Shown: positions 9,057 through 21,850, numbered from the stretch's first letter. The stretch: 64,000 nt of DNA from Lolium rigidum (GCF_022539505.1 NC_061514.1:335155090-335219089), one strand, 5' to 3'. The notes: generated from the letters alone by a model not told the origin. A program made the numbers and translations.

Positions 9057-11030
9057 GAAGATCCAAGCTAGCCGCGTGCATGGGGCATGGCGCAACCTCG
9101 GAGCAGACAAGGACTAGCTAGCGCGAGGCGCCCGGGATCGCCGCCGTCGCCGTGACCCGATCGACGGCGACACTTCCGGCCCGGTGGGGCAACCAGCAGC
9201 TAGCCTACCTTGACCCGTTCGGTGGTGCGCGCGGTAGCTCGCGTGTGGCTGCCCTGTTGCGGCGTTGCGTGCGTCGACCGCCGCTTTTTTTTCTAACATG
9301 GACGGTCTCGCACATAAATTTACTCTCTTTCTCTAGATTAAATTAAAATAAATTTAATCTAGAAGGAAACTATTACAGGTACAGGGGAAATTGGTTCTGG
9401 GTAGGTGTGGCTTGTGATACACTTTTCGGTGACCGTGATCACATCAAATGTGGTAAGACGACCGATTGTGTGTGCGATTGGACTCTCGTGTAACTCTCAT
9501 CGTGTCGGTTTCGTTGCGCTTATTTCTCTGAAAAGAATTTTCCGGAATGGATTCGGATGGACGCAACGCCACAATACACCTAGACATGCATGCTACGGTA
9601 TCGGTCAGTGGCGGATCTTACCGTGCACCACCAATATGCATGCAGATGGAGAGAAAATACTAACGAGTTGTGCTCTGAAATTCGAACAAGTGCACGCGTG
9701 TCGACAGTAGTTTCTGATCCGGCCCATTTTCATTCTATTTTTCTCCATCCTCTGGATTACCATATCGATCGTCATTGAGATCGATGGTTTCTGGCCGGGC
9801 ATGCTCCGCTTGTGCGCCACTGGATTGATAAGAAGGCGCGCTAGATAGCTAGAGCGCCTCGCGATGCCTGGCTGGCTCTCGGTGACTGCTCGTGTTTTGC
9901 AGCTCACGCCCAGCTGCTCGTCTATGCTATCTCGCCACACTCTCCTCGTCACGTAACCCACGTACGCTCTCGCCGGTAGATATTCAACGTCTCAGCATGT
10001 TACACATCTATACATACTTTGTCATTCCATACGCTGTCCATTTCAAGTCACTTTCAAATTATAAAGACAATGCTTTTTGTCTGTATTTTTGTTGCCTGCA
10101 GAAAATGCATGAAAAAACTCTCCTCGTCTATGCATTCAATCAATGGTCAATTTTTTTCAAACCATTGTCCTACCGTCCAATTTTTTTACCAAGTTGCACA
10201 AGTTTTAAAACATATTAAACAATCTGTCAAAAAATGAATTTTAGCTCAACTTTAGTATTAGTTCGGAAGATGATTGCAAATCTCCAATTACGCCGGGGCA
10301 ATATACTCCTTATTGTAAAGAAAGGCAAAGTTAAAGTTAAAATTCAAAAACATTTATGCCGCGTCTACAGAATTAGGAAAAATAGCAATGCTGAAGAAAT
10401 TCAAGGGTAGAAATAACCTATAGCAAACCACAAATGCAACGAACAAAATCATCGATTAGCTTTATTGGTGTCCCAAGAATTCAAATAGCGTGTCGCCATG
10501 GTTCACCACCTCCATCTCACCCACCGCAAGTGATTCGAGGTGAAGAACAAATAGTTGGAGACTAGCTTGGAGGGACCAAAAGTGAGATTTGAACAAAAGC
10601 CAGAGGGTAATCCTGAAAAGCGTATGACACCTCCAAAAATAGCCATTGAAACCCGTGTGTAGGTTGACCCAATTTAGAATAAAATCAAGACAGTGTTCTT
10701 TCAAAGTATTAGAAACAATGAAATAATTTGCGCAAGTTCATATTATCCTGATACTTACTCGCCCAAAAAAATTAAGGAAAATTTCGACCATATATGGCCT
10801 ACGCACAAAAAAAAATAGAACTTTGTATTTCTTTCAAAGGTACAAATCCAGCGAAAATGCCGATCGGAACCCGGGTACGGGCGAGGATGAAAGTGCACCC
10901 AATCTGAGAGCGACAGCTGTCTAATTACATGTGTATTTGATAGCAGGTATATGCGGTAGTATGTGGTGTGTATTTGTCTGCTCACCAACGCTCACATTGA
11001 TTGGCATTAAATCCTGCCAGGCTGCCCCGC
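9057..11030. other. Intergenic stretch, no gene recognised
   Basis: Mixed-composition DNA with only short frames (for example 9405-9710 plus and 10462-10704 minus), none with a recognisable motif. Apart from a short palindrome at 9332-9363 I see no element ends or RNA genes. Confidence 0.4.
9332..9363. repeat. Short perfect inverted repeat
   Basis: Arms TCTAGATTAAATT (9332-9344) and AATTTAATCTAGA (9351-9363) are separated by 6 bases. No U-run or gene end is linked to it, so it is recorded only as a structure. Confidence 0.7.
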
Positions 11031-11930
11031 ATCGCTCGTTTCCATCTCTTCCCCATCGCCACCCAGCGCCTCCACCTTCCTTCTCTTCCGCACCGAGTGG
11101 GGGATGGCCTTCTCCCTGAAACTCCTGCTCGACCCCAGGCCAGGCGGAGAAGAGGGCGACCCCGACCCTAAGGATCTGGCGGCCGGAGTGCTCGCGGCGT
11201 GTAGGCGAAGATGATCTGGCGGCAGCGGCAGTGCGGCGCTGCGGACCCCGACCCTAAGGATCTGGCGCACCGTCGAGCTCGAGCACGCCTCCTGGCCGGC
11301 GGTGATGCCCACCACGTTGCTGCGGGCTAGCTCGCCGACGACGCCGACCCGACCGCGCTTCGGTTGTCCAAGGACAGCAGCGCTAAGGGCGTCCAACCCG
11401 GCGGTGCTCGAGGCCGCCGCCGACGCCGACCCGGCCGCGCTCGTCGTCGCGCTCCGGTCGCTCAAGGAGCTGATGCAGTGCTTGGCCGCTGTGGGGGCGG
11501 CGCCGGCTCTGTCTTCCTCAGCCCACTGGCCCCCGGCAACAAGACCCACCAGGCCACTACCACCACGGCGGCAGTGCCGGCCCGTGCCGAAGAAGGTGAG
11601 TCGAGGAGGCGTTTGGCCGCGGTGGGGGCGGGGCCTCTTTCAGATTCTCCGGCCAAGCTCCTTGAAGAACCGCATCACGCCTATGGCGGGGCTGAGAATC
11701 AGTCGTTGTGTTAGGCCGGCCTTCAACGAGGGCTCCTCGAGCAGGTTCGTTGGATTGTTGCCCGACGTTCCGGTCAACTTCATCTGCCCATGGCACGAGC
11801 AGATCTCATCTGGCTATGATTCATGCCGTCCGTTCTGTCCATGTTCTTTGCCAAAAAAAAAAATTGACATGTCCGATTTTGATCTTGTTCTTGATTTTCT
11901 TTCATTCCATCCATATTCCTAGAGTGTTCA
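11031..11930 (+). other. GC-rich, exon-like segment, possible gene fragment
   Basis: An AT-poor patch with CT-rich leader-like sequence precedes an ATG at 11104. The frame from it is short and stops near 11211. A 206-codon plus-strand frame follows (11302-11922), and the motif CCCGACCCTAAGGATCTGGC occurs twice (near 11160 and 11248), showing a local duplication. After 11820 the sequence turns T-rich like a plant 5' intron. I do not recognise a family. It could be a captured first exon or a decayed gene start. Confidence 0.3.
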
Positions 11931-13187
11931 GTCTCCTCTATTTTGCATCTGATTCCGGCATTCCGCCCATCCTGTCCATGTTCAATCCTATTTGCATCTG
12001 ATTCATGTTCTTGGAGTGTTTAGATTGCTTTACGAAAATGAAATTATCTTGTTGATAGTGTCACAGATTTCCCATGAATCATTGTTGCTCCCGTGTATAT
12101 GTCCCCGTTGAAGCATCAGCTTCCTTGTATGAATTATGGTGTCAGATTTTTTGTGCGACTCTTGACCTCGGATTTCTTGTGTAGATTTTTATGCTTCTGT
12201 TTCTGTCAAAAAGATTGCTAAATCTTTGTTTATATACAGGTATGAAATGATATGTGCATGTTGAATCCCCATAAAACAATCGAATCCAAAAAAATTGAAT
12301 GCGCATTCTGAATCTAGCATGGATAATGCCTTTTTTTCTCATGTGCAAAGCCGAGGAATATATTCATTCTTTTAAGAAACCATCATTTCATTTTACTTCC
12401 TGGGTGCAACCATTGTGTGGTGGGAATAAGGCTGGGTCAACTCTAATAGTAGCACGCTAGTGTTATGAGTATCAAGGATCACAGCTGAGGAATGAATTGA
12501 TCACTTATCTCAGGTCTGATCTTTAAGTTGTTATCCTAATGGCTACGTTTGTTCCTTCAGATTGCCTAGCTTGATAATTAAATATTGTTTTTATTGCTGA
12601 CTTTTTTCTGTTCAAGTCACAATCCCTCCAAGAGCACTAGCCGTGAATTCTATAGCATCTTGCGCATAAATCACCCGTGTCTCACTAGTTTGACCCATTG
12701 TGTAAGTACTCGAGTAGTATTATGGATTAACGCAGAGTTTAATGACTGAGAGAGAAAACGGATCAAAAGCATGCATGCGCAATAACTCTGCACCGACCTG
12801 CTTGTGTATTTCATCAGGTATCCAACTAGATACGAGAAGGTAAATCATCTGTATTAATTTCGTGCTATATTAAGTGCTAATCACATAGCACACATTAACG
12901 CACACGATTTCGACCTCGCGCGTTGCCAGGTTCCAAACGTCCGGGTCGCAAATCCAGTCCTTATATTGTTACTTGAATTATTTACCTCCTTCATGCAAGC
13001 CACATACTTTTTGTATTCCTGTTCAAACTTGACATGGCAAATACCTGCATACATTACCGACATGCATGATTTAGGCTGTATTTTTTTAATATTTTTCTGA
13101 TTTTATTGTTCAAAAATGGTTCGCACGCAACTAGGTTCACCTAATCCGCGTGGGTGCCGCCTCAATATTTCACTTTTCTCATGTGTT
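11931..13187. other. AT-rich, intron-like stretch, no gene recognised
   Basis: T-rich DNA with short frames only. It may continue the transcription unit suggested by the GC-rich patch before it, but no second exon can be identified. Confidence 0.3.
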
Positions 13188-13682
13188 CCCCTAACCCTAA
13201 GGAAAATGCTTCTGATCACCCGGGGAATCAAAGCGTTCCATCCCCCGCCTCCTGCCACGCATGCTATACAACGTGGATTCTCTCCACACACACGCACATG
13301 GGTGGGACCCATTAAACTGAGCGGTAGAAAATTCCCCACTTTATCCATCTTCTAGCTCCGTCCATCAGGCTCGCCAAGCCATCGCCCGCCTCCCATGCGC
13401 AGGGCCGCCACCTCCACCGACTTCCTCCACCTCACAGCCGCCGAACCCTCGTCCACCCCCCGTCGCCCCCACGCCTAGCTCCGGCTCCGCTGCGCGTGGC
13501 CGCCTTGCTCCCCCGACCTCCTCCCTCCAGCCATAGTGCCCTCGTATGCATCCTCGCTGAGCGCCGCCCATCGAGCTTCTGGCCCTCGTACGCGTGGCGG
13601 CCTCGACGCTGACGCTGCCTCCCCAATCGGTCGTGCGGATTTCGTGCCCCGTCGCAGAGGGCCGAGGGCACACGATGGGCTA

Positions 13683-13990
13683 CTACCCTTGTGGAGGCGC
13701 GGTCGGTAGCAGCTGTGAAAGCCGTGGGTAGCGTAGGCGGCGGTCGTTCATAGCAGCGGCGGCGACCGTGGGTAGCGTCGGCGGCGGCCCTTCGCAGCAG
13801 CGGCGGCGGCCCTTCGCAGCAGCGGCGGCGGCCGTGGGTAGCATCGGCGTCGGTCGTTCGCAGCAGCGGCGGTGCCTGTGGGTAGCAGCGACGGCGGCCG
13901 TTCGCAGCGGCGGCGGCGGCCCTGGGTACCATCGGCTGTGGCCGTTCGCAGCAGCGGCTGTGGCCGTGGGTAGCAGCGGCGGCAACTGAC
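13683..13990 (+). repeat. GC-rich minisatellite
   Basis: Degenerate tandem units alternate GTGGGTAGC with GTTCGCAGCAGCGGCGG, spaced mostly 45-60 bp, about six rounds. It explains the long open frames on both strands here. Confidence 0.7.
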
Positions 13991-14534
13991 GACCGGGCGT
14001 CGCTACAAAAGTCGGTATGCCATGCTACCATGGTGCGACGGCGCTGCTACAAATGGCGAGATGACCTTGCTACAAGGGCTGACCAACCTTGCTGCAAGGG
14101 GCGACCGGCGGTGCTACCTTGTTGTGGCGGCGTTGCTACAAGAGGAGGAAGGCGGTGGTGCTACAGGGGCCAACTCCATTGCTGCTTTGGTGGACGGCGA
14201 AGCTACTTCGCTGGCGACGAGGCGTCCGTTTTCTCCAAGACCGTGTGGCCGGCGGAGGGGATGAGCAGTTCGGGGAGAAGATTCCGCATTAGTTCTCTGG
14301 CGAGTCCTTGACAGTTTCTGCGGTGGCGCACGCTACGGGGTTCTCCGGCGACGCCCGCAGCAAGTGCTCCAGCGATGGTTGTGGTTAACGGGAGGAGCGG
14401 GGACGGGGAAGAGGCAGTGCCATGTGCGGGAGTTCCATGACGAGATCGTGGGGTGTGGTTTTCTTTTTTGTTGTTGTTGAGCTGGCGTTGACCGGGCACG
14501 GACGGGTATGATCTGCCGATCGGACGGCTGTCAA

Positions 14535-14565
14535 CCCGGGGGATCGAGGAATTTGATCCCCCGGG
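14535..14565. repeat. Perfect 11-bp stem hairpin at the end of the GC-rich element
   Basis: CCCGGGGGATC and GATCCCCCGGG face each other across nine bases. It lies 14 bases before the right 13-bp direct repeat and may be a terminal structure of the enclosing element. Confidence 0.6.
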
Positions 14566-14592
14566 GAACGCTCAGCACGCCCCTAACCCTAA

Positions 14593-14877
14593 CCCCCGCC
14601 CCCACCATGTGAAAAAATAAAAATGTTTGCCGCCGCCAAGTAGGAATATGGGATGGCATCGTTCAGGACTAGATCGATCGGTCTGTAATCGATCAAACTA
14701 ATCGTGGTGAAATACATAGACGGCGCTCGTGACCTATGTCGATAGGTCGATCAAATTAACTAACCATGTAATTGCTGTAGAGCCGCCTCTCGTGACAGCT
14801 GATTATAGGTCGAGGAACCCATCCATCCAAGCTGGGCTGCCTCGATGGGCGCGAGAATGGCACGGCGTCAGCTGGCC
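14593..14877. other. Intergenic, nothing recognised
   Basis: Short spacer with repeated ATCGATCAA / GGTCGATCAAA words but no gene or element end. Confidence 0.35.
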
Positions 14878-15177
14878 TTAGGCTGGCCATAGTGGTAAGT
14901 ATCATGTAGTAGTATCATATGCATGATACTACTACATGATACTATCTCTATAGTGGGTAGTATCATGGAGTAGTATCATAGTCATGCTATATTTATTGTT
15001 TTTTAGAATCTCAATGCAAATTTGTGTATAAGATTTGTTTAGCATTAACTTTTCTCGTTGTTTGCGCTATGATACAGTATCTACCTATGTTACTCTAATC
15101 TCCTCTCTCCTTCTTAATTAGCTGCCACATCAGCATTTTTGTGGGACCAATGTGCATGATACTAGCTATGATACTAG

Positions 15178-16735
15178 CAGGGGCGGAGCCAGCTATCTGG
15201 CGTGGTTTGGCAGCCGCCATACCTAAATGTGTAGGAAAGTACTACTAGGTTTATTGATCGTTTACATAAGAAAAAAGCTTTACCGAGTGTTGTGATGGAC
15301 TGATGGACCAAGCCTTTTCGCTAACGCTCCTAGGGCTGTACGTGGTTACTTATAATTCATTCCCAACAAAGATACGCGTAGTATACATACAATCCGGCCG
15401 GCCGGTAACTGACTAATTCTGAAATGCCGGAGACCTCGTGATCCTGAAGTTGAGATTGTGCGTGGAGCGGAGGCGGCTCTGCACGACACAAACCAACGAG
15501 CCGGCCGGCGAGGTGAGACCGTGACCCTCAAAGCAATAAGACTGGGAGGGTGAGTACAAACATGATACGAAGAAGAGCAACTTTTTTTTTAGATATGGGA
15601 GCATCGCCCCAGCCTCTGCATCAATAGATGCACACGGCTTTTTCTTATTAAACGCAAGTGCGAAGTTACATAGTATCCATTATTACAATCAAGGGAAAGC
15701 TAAGGTCGACACATGAATCAACCATAAAAAAATGCAACATGTAGAGAAGCTATCCATTTGCTATTCTATTAGCATGTCGCCATCCAGTAGCCTGGAAAAA
15801 GAAGTCCTGAGCAACCATTAGCATCCGGTTGCATCCAGTAACCATATCCTGCCGTAGGTCCGGCGGGAGAAGCAAAACCCATTGTTGGATCCATTGAGCA
15901 GCTTGTCGGATAACCTGCAAAAAATTAGTCCCAGTATGTTTATTAAAAATGATATCATTCCTAGTCCTCCAAATGGACCAACATAACGCTGAAACTCCAA
16001 TCCGAATCATCTGTTTATCTTTCTTGTTTACACCATTCAGCCATCTACCAAACATATTAGTAACATTTGCTTGGTGGGGGGATGTTATAAGAGAAAAACA
16101 CCATTTGCCAAATAATTTTTGCAAACGGACAATGAACGAACAAATGATTAACGGTTTCAGTAGAATCACAAAAACAACACTTTTGACATCCATTCCACTT
16201 CCGTTTGGCTAAGTTATCCTTAGTAAGAAGCACTTTATTACTAAGGAACCACATAAAAATCTTGATTTTCAAAGGAATCTTTAGTTTCCACAAATATTTG
16301 CGAAGATAAATAGTATGTCCATTCATCAAATCAAGGTACATAGACTTCACTGAAAATAAACCAGACTCTGTGAGTTTCCAAACAAACACATCAGGTTGAT
16401 CATTCAAGGTCACTGTCATTAGTTGTTGACAAAGGTTGAGCCATTGTATCCATTTGTTGTCATTCAAACCTCTTCTAAAAGAAATATTCAAAGGTGTAGT
16501 TTCCAAAGAAATTGCACTTCATACTTGAAACTGATCTCGTTCTTGTGGACTGAAATTGCACTTCATGTAATTTCATTTTATGAGACATTTTGGGTGCAAT
16601 ATTTTCTTTTGACATTACAAAATTAAATTGTACATGTTGAACACAAAACACAAAGTACTATTTATTTAGTGGAGTCTTGCATTTTCAATTTATTGAGTCT
16701 GCCACACCTTAAATTTATTCCTGCCTCCGGCACTG
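15178..16735. mobile_element. hAT-like transposon inserted in the MITE
   Basis: It starts CAGGGGCGGAGCCAG and ends CTGCCTCCGGCACTG, imperfect inverted repeats of hAT type. The flanks are a perfect 8-bp duplication GATACTAG (15170-15177 and 16736-16743), diagnostic for hAT. No transposase is visible; much of the interior is a LINE fragment. Confidence 0.8.
15581..16505 (-). mobile_element. LINE fragment (LINE-B), 5'-truncated, inside the hAT element
   Basis: A T-run at 15582-15590 marks the poly(A) tail of a minus-strand LINE. The next 60 bases closely resemble the 3' end of the large LINE at 31.7 kb. Minus-strand frames (16506-16057, then 16193-15750) encode the C-terminal zinc-binding region after reverse transcriptase, with a WKLKIPLKIKIFMWFL segment followed by a Cys/His cluster. 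The two overlapping frames imply a frameshift around 16070-16190. I could not find a clear target duplication. Confidence 0.8.
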
Positions 16736-16760
16736 GATACTAGCACTATGACCAGCCTTA

Positions 16761-17609
16761 TCATGGGGATATATACATAGGTCGAGATTAGGCCGGCCAG
16801 CTCGATAAATGGAGGATGGTTATCGACTAGCTAGTGGCGCGGCGGAACCCGATAAGGACGCCAGGCGCACACGCACCGATCCAAATAAAGTGACGAACTG
16901 TCGCTCGCGAGCCGATCCATCGGCACCACAACAGAGCCCATGAATAGTGGGAGCCCGTGTCAATCCCCTTATTTTTACACCCGGTTAGCGACAATAGGGG
17001 TTCCAGTGACTCAGCCTAGACTTAGCTCAGCTCCTACGAAAATTCAAACCAGTTAAAAGTCCAGTTTGTAAATTTAGTTCATACTAAGCTCGTAACAATT
17101 GAGTCTGTCTTAATCTAAGCAAAACAATCAAATTTCAATATTGTATTACTTTCATATAGAGAAAGTGAAGCTAAATATTCGATCATGACACATAGAAGAA
17201 ATACATTAACCTCCAAATTAGCTTACTTAAATCCGTGGAAGGAATAACTCCCATCCACCGTGAGTAATAAATTTCCCTAATTCTTTTTACCATAGTACAA
17301 CATAACTCTTTTTTTTTTCAAACTGCCGAGCTAAATGGAGCGAGTGTTGGTTCAAGATAAGCTAGTTTTCCGGTCAAGATATATGATACACTCATACTCG
17401 ACTAACTTCTTTTCGAGTAGATCTCGTGTCGAGCTAAATCCGAGTTGGTCTTGAATTATCTTCTTCTTTTGTTGCCGTAAAGCGACGAGAACTTGTGCAC
17501 CTCGCTAATGGTGTCCTGCATGTAGAAAATAAATAAATCGTGTCATGGTGATATACCAAACAGGGCTTGGTTCCCTCGATGACAAAAGGAGGTAGCAGTC
17601 GGTCGATTA
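16761..17609. other. Intergenic, no gene recognised
   Basis: AT-rich DNA with no frame above 60 codons and no element termini that I can confirm. Confidence 0.35.
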
Positions 17610-18978
17610 TTGTTTAGTAGTAGAGAGTACATATGTCTAGATACTATTGTTGCGTGGAGTTGCTATCAATGGTTTCCTTCTCTTTTCCTCCATCTTCATG
17701 GGCAGCCAATCAGATGGCAATACTTGGTCTCCTATGATTGGCCCAGCTCTAGCTCTTTCTCTCTCCCTCTATCTCTCTGTCTCTCTGTTTTCATGGTTGA
17801 TCAAACTTTTTTTGGTCTTTCTAGACTTCCTTCGGTTTGTAGTGCCCACTTATCCACTAACAAATGGGGCAGTTTCCACACTTCATCATATACATGCATG
17901 CAAAATAATCTCTTAGGTATATCTAAAGGTATGATTGCTGCACCCCCATGGGGCTCTAGCAGCGATTTGAGAATTGTGGCCGTTAGATCTTCCCAGGTGG
18001 GGTTACTTGGTCGATCTTGTCCGTTCATTCCGGGCGTGGGCACGCGTGGGAGGCCTAAAATTCATTGCCCCTCCCTAGCTGAAACCAAGAATCAGCCAAT
18101 TTCTACCCGCTTGCTTCTGCGTTTGGGACCCGCAGCTCGGCCGGTCCACTCGTCAGTCACTGGGTTGGTTTCTGGTTTGTTAAGCGTAGCTGAGGGCATA
18201 GGGGTCCGCCGCCCACCCAATCCCCACTCACATTCCTCTCCCCCAATCCCCACTCACGGCCAATCTCCACCCTGCTCGCCGCTCTCTCTTCCTCGGCTCC
18301 AATGGAGCGCAGGCAGCAACGCGCCGCCTCCATGGATTCCCCTCCTCCCCATCGCGCCGCTGCCTCTCCCCCACGGTCGGAGCAGCGTACTCTCTCCGCG
18401 CATCTTGTCGTCGCTGGGAGGAGCTGAGGACCACGACCCAGGCCACGGGTCAAAACCCTAGGCGCTGCCTCACACTCCTGCATCCTTCCATGTCCTCGCC
18501 CGCGGCGCTCCCTCCGATGTCCCTCCCTCTCCTCCCTCATGGCGCTCCCTCCCAGCCCCATCTGAGGGCGTGGCTCAAGCGCGCGCGAGCAGGGCCGCCG
18601 GTGGAGCGCGGCTCAAGCGCGCGGGAGCATGGCCGCCGGTGGGGCGCGGCGCGAGCGCGCAGGAAGCAGCCCGCGCTTCTCCATGTCATCTTCGTCAAAG
18701 CCTGCAGGTTCTCCCTATGTGCACAGCCGTTCTCCTCTCCGCTCCTTCTCCTCCCCATAGTCTGCCTTTTTGAGTGTGGTGGCGTCCAGTCCTGGAAAGT
18801 CCATGCCCTCCAGTATCCTCTCTACTCTCGGTTTCTCTCTCCCATTGAACTTTCTTCTCGGCAGTAAAGATGGGATGGCGTGAGGCGGCGGCATCTGGAT
18901 CAACTTGTTCGTAGTAGTAGCAGCAAACAACGCATGTCTCTGAAAATCCTCCCTCTCTAAGGGCTAGGAAAATTATTA

Positions 18979-19295
18979 ATTGATTTTTTGTGAAAACACC
19001 GTGTGCAGATCTAAGAAAAAAGAGAAGGAAGAATGTCGGGGGAGTTTTGTGAAGAATAAGAAGAAGGCCAAGGTCAATTTCTACGAGTCATATCTTATTC
19101 GATTAAATTCTCAAGTGATTGAACTATATGAATTGTTGATTTTCCTGAAAACTATGTGTGTCGGTTTGAGGAAGAAGATAAGAAAGAAGAATCTGGGGGG
19201 GGGGGAGTTTTCTGAAGAAGACCAAGGTCGTTTTAATGAGCATATTTTGTTCGGACAATTTCTCAAGTGGTTGAACTGTTTGTGAAATTCTGTTC
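18979..19295 (+). repeat. Degenerate tandem duplication, unit about 160 bp
   Basis: Two units share in order GATTTT..TGAAAAC, GTGTG, AAGAAGAA, a G-run followed by AGTTTT.TGAAGAA, CCAAGGTC and TTCTCAAGTG.TTGAACT. A plus-strand frame of 101 codons (18980-19285) spans both, so protein repeats would result if it was ever translated. The second unit has an 11-base G-run. Confidence 0.65.
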
Positions 19296-21435
19296 ATAAA
19301 GTGCTTAAATATTTTTGGGTGTTCGCTTGATGCATATTGCAGGATTAAGCTTATCAGTAGTTTTTTTTTGTTTGCAGAGAAAAAGGAAAAGGATCAATGG
19401 AGGGTTCTGATTTTATAGAAGCTGGTATACTTAACAGGACCCAAGCAATCTATCCTCTTGTGTGCATTTGTACAAAGAAAAGAAAATAGCTACCGCTTGT
19501 GGCAGTTAGTCAATTGAATCCTCTAACCTCTAGGTAACAATCTGATCCAGTGTATCAATTACGGAAACAAGGAATAATTTCCTTCTCCTGCCTAAGTTCA
19601 CTCTTATTGCTTTTGATGTCCTACTACCATCCACAAAAGATGAGCTGATGCTATTAAGTTAAGCATTTTATTTATATACAGGTAACATGCGGTGGAGGGG
19701 AAAACCTTGGGCTCCTTCACCTCTTTCTCAGCCTCACCCGGATGCTTCTTGTTATTGTTCTTCCTTGCTTGGCTGTTGTGGATGCGCTAGGTTGTGTTGG
19801 TCAGGACATGGCGTGAAGGCAGCAACGCTCAGTGTCACTCAGTATCTTGGTTAATGTGTGTGAAATTTTAGATGTAGTGCGCCATTGATGTTAAACTTTA
19901 TATTTTATTTTAGCATCTGGGAGAAAATTGGCCATAACATAACTTCAAAATTTTCTAACACTCTTGTATCAGCTTTATTAGGTTTTTATGGGTGAGCAAT
20001 TCTAGGAAAGCTAACAATGCCTTGAAAATAGGCTGTCATAGTTTTTTTGAAGATATTTTATTTCGGAAGGATTTTAGTTGTACGAGTCCACGAGGGAGTG
20101 ACTTTTGCTTATTCCAAGTTCATTCATTGGAACCACCATTTAGTTTGAGTACCTGCACTGCACAATTCAATACATATCATGGATATATCATTTAGCAGTA
20201 TTTTATATATGTGGATCTTATTATCTTGTGGAAAATTTGTTTCTCTATAATGTGTACAATATGTCAATGTCTTTTTAGACCCAGAAGTGGACAAGGAGTA
20301 TAAGAGGATCTCTGTCAGTATAAAGAAAAATGCAGAGAAGATCAAGGTACGATTAGGTCATTGAACCTTCGATAACTAATTTGGATCAGAGGTAGTAATA
20401 GATCTATGTTCATCTCTCTTTTGCACAATATTTCTTGAAAGGGATGAAACAACTTTTTAACAATATTTGTTTTGATCCAGCAAGAAGTGCGCAAATCTTT
20501 ATTTTCCTGTTAGTCCAAATGTAGCAGAGGAGATTACATGGGTATGCTTTAGCACTACAATAGCTCATTCAATTTGCCTTTTCACTTTTCTTTTGCTTAA
20601 ACCATGGAAGGGTTGGCCTCACGCTATGTCAGACATGGAGAATTAATTAGCCCACAAGCAATTACTTTTAGTACCAATTCAGAAATGCAGTATGCTGTGG
20701 GAATGGATGTTGTACACATTGTCAAAGTGTATATTACTGTTTTTTTCCTCCAGATTATTTAGTCCATCTAATACTCTAATAGAGAAAATATTTATCCATT
20801 GTGCTGGTTCAGGTTTGCCTTTCCCTCCTCTTTTCCCCCTATCTTGATAAACAACACTGTATATGTTTTTAGTATTTTGATTTTGCCATTTTCAAGTGGA
20901 TGATTAGGTTCAGATCTTAGATGTTGTGTGATTTAGGTACTTTTTTGCGGTGCACATTTTTTTATCATGGCCATATACACATGTCTCCTAAAAGGTGCCA
21001 TGAGATATTTATTGGTTGTAAAATCTAGAGGATTCATATTTGGCTGAGCGATCGCGTTGGCCATTGGCGCAAAATTGGGAAACTCCCAGGTAATCTCACC
21101 TGCAAATTTGACCATCCACGGGGCTGAAGAGGATCTGGCATGTATTTATATCAAGTGTTGTTGTGCAAGTACTACAACACCCTGAATCTATTAACTAGCC
21201 CACTAAGCACGCAGTACTGCACTTTTCTAAAAAGTTTCTGTTGAGTAGACTCATTAAATTCTGCTACAAGGTGGATCAGGCATTGGAGAGATAGTAAGCA
21301 TGTTCTGGTCGATTAGGCCGCAGCTTGTCATAGTTTACAGTCACAATCGTATGTACTGCTGATTTTATTCTCAGAGACAGTGAAGGTGACTTGATTTCCG
21401 AGAGTTATGTACTTGCATATGGAACGGATTACTTT

Positions 21436-21850
21436 GAGATGCTCCTCGGAGCCATCGAACCAGGTGAGCTCGATGATTTGGTTGCAACTGATGGTACACT
21501 TTCTGCACCCATAAGACTCATTCGTGAGGATGTTTTACCTGTTATTCTCTTCTCTATAAAACTGAAATCTTGCATGAGACCATGCTAATCTTGGAACTGT
21601 GCATTATGTCTTTATTGCAGTGCATGCCAATAAATTTGTTCTGAGATGCACATCGGAGCCATCGAACCGGATGAGCTCGATAATTTGGTCGCAACTGATG
21701 GTACACCTTCTACAGCCATAAAACTCATTCGTGAGCATCTTTTACCTTTTATTCTCTTCTCTCTAAAATTGAAAACTTGCATGAGATCCTGCTAATCTTG
21801 GAACTGTTATGCATTATGTCTTTATTGCAGTGCGTGCCAAAAAAATTGTT
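21436..21850 (+). repeat. Tandem duplication of an exon-plus-intron-end unit, about 207-210 bp
   Basis: GAGATGC...CGGAGCCATCGAACC, GCAACTGATGGTACAC and CTCATTCGTGAG recur 207 bp apart, followed in each by an intron-like T-rich stretch and TCTTTATTGCAGTGC (a splice-acceptor-like end) 210 bp apart. The first copy lies in a 65-codon frame (21391-21588); the second has diverged. Confidence 0.8.

Larger units (their letters stand above)
13188..14592. mobile_element. Unclassified GC-rich element bounded by 13-bp direct repeats
   Basis: CCCCTAACCCTAA occurs at 13188-13200 and again at 14580-14592, as a target duplication would. Just inside each end lies a related motif (TGATCACCCGGGGAA and TGATCCCCCGGGGAA). 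The interior is GC-rich: a trinucleotide-based minisatellite, then repeated GTTGCTACAAG-type words at 14040-14200. Minus-strand frames up to 199 codons are Ala/Arg low-complexity translations and are not credible genes. The (CCCTAA) content makes chance recurrence possible. Confidence 0.35.
14881..16757. mobile_element. Tourist-like MITE split by a hAT insertion
   Basis: The left end GGCTGGCCATAGTGG and right end CACTATGACCAGCC are inverted repeats flanked by TTA on both sides (14878-14880 and 16758-16760), as in Tourist/Harbinger MITEs. The MITE itself is only about 311 bp (14881-15177 plus 16744-16757). The rest is a hAT-like insertion with an 8-bp duplication. The MITE body carries repeated AGTATCAT words, several in inverted pairs. 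Confidence 0.8.

Noticed and set aside
13365..14031. Minus-strand frames of 102-199 codons
   Set aside because: They translate the trinucleotide minisatellite and have no domain structure.
17601..17629. A TCTCTACTACTAAACAAT sequence on the minus strand resembling a Helitron 5' end
   Set aside because: The base before it is C, not A, and no matching 3' end with hairpin was found to the left.
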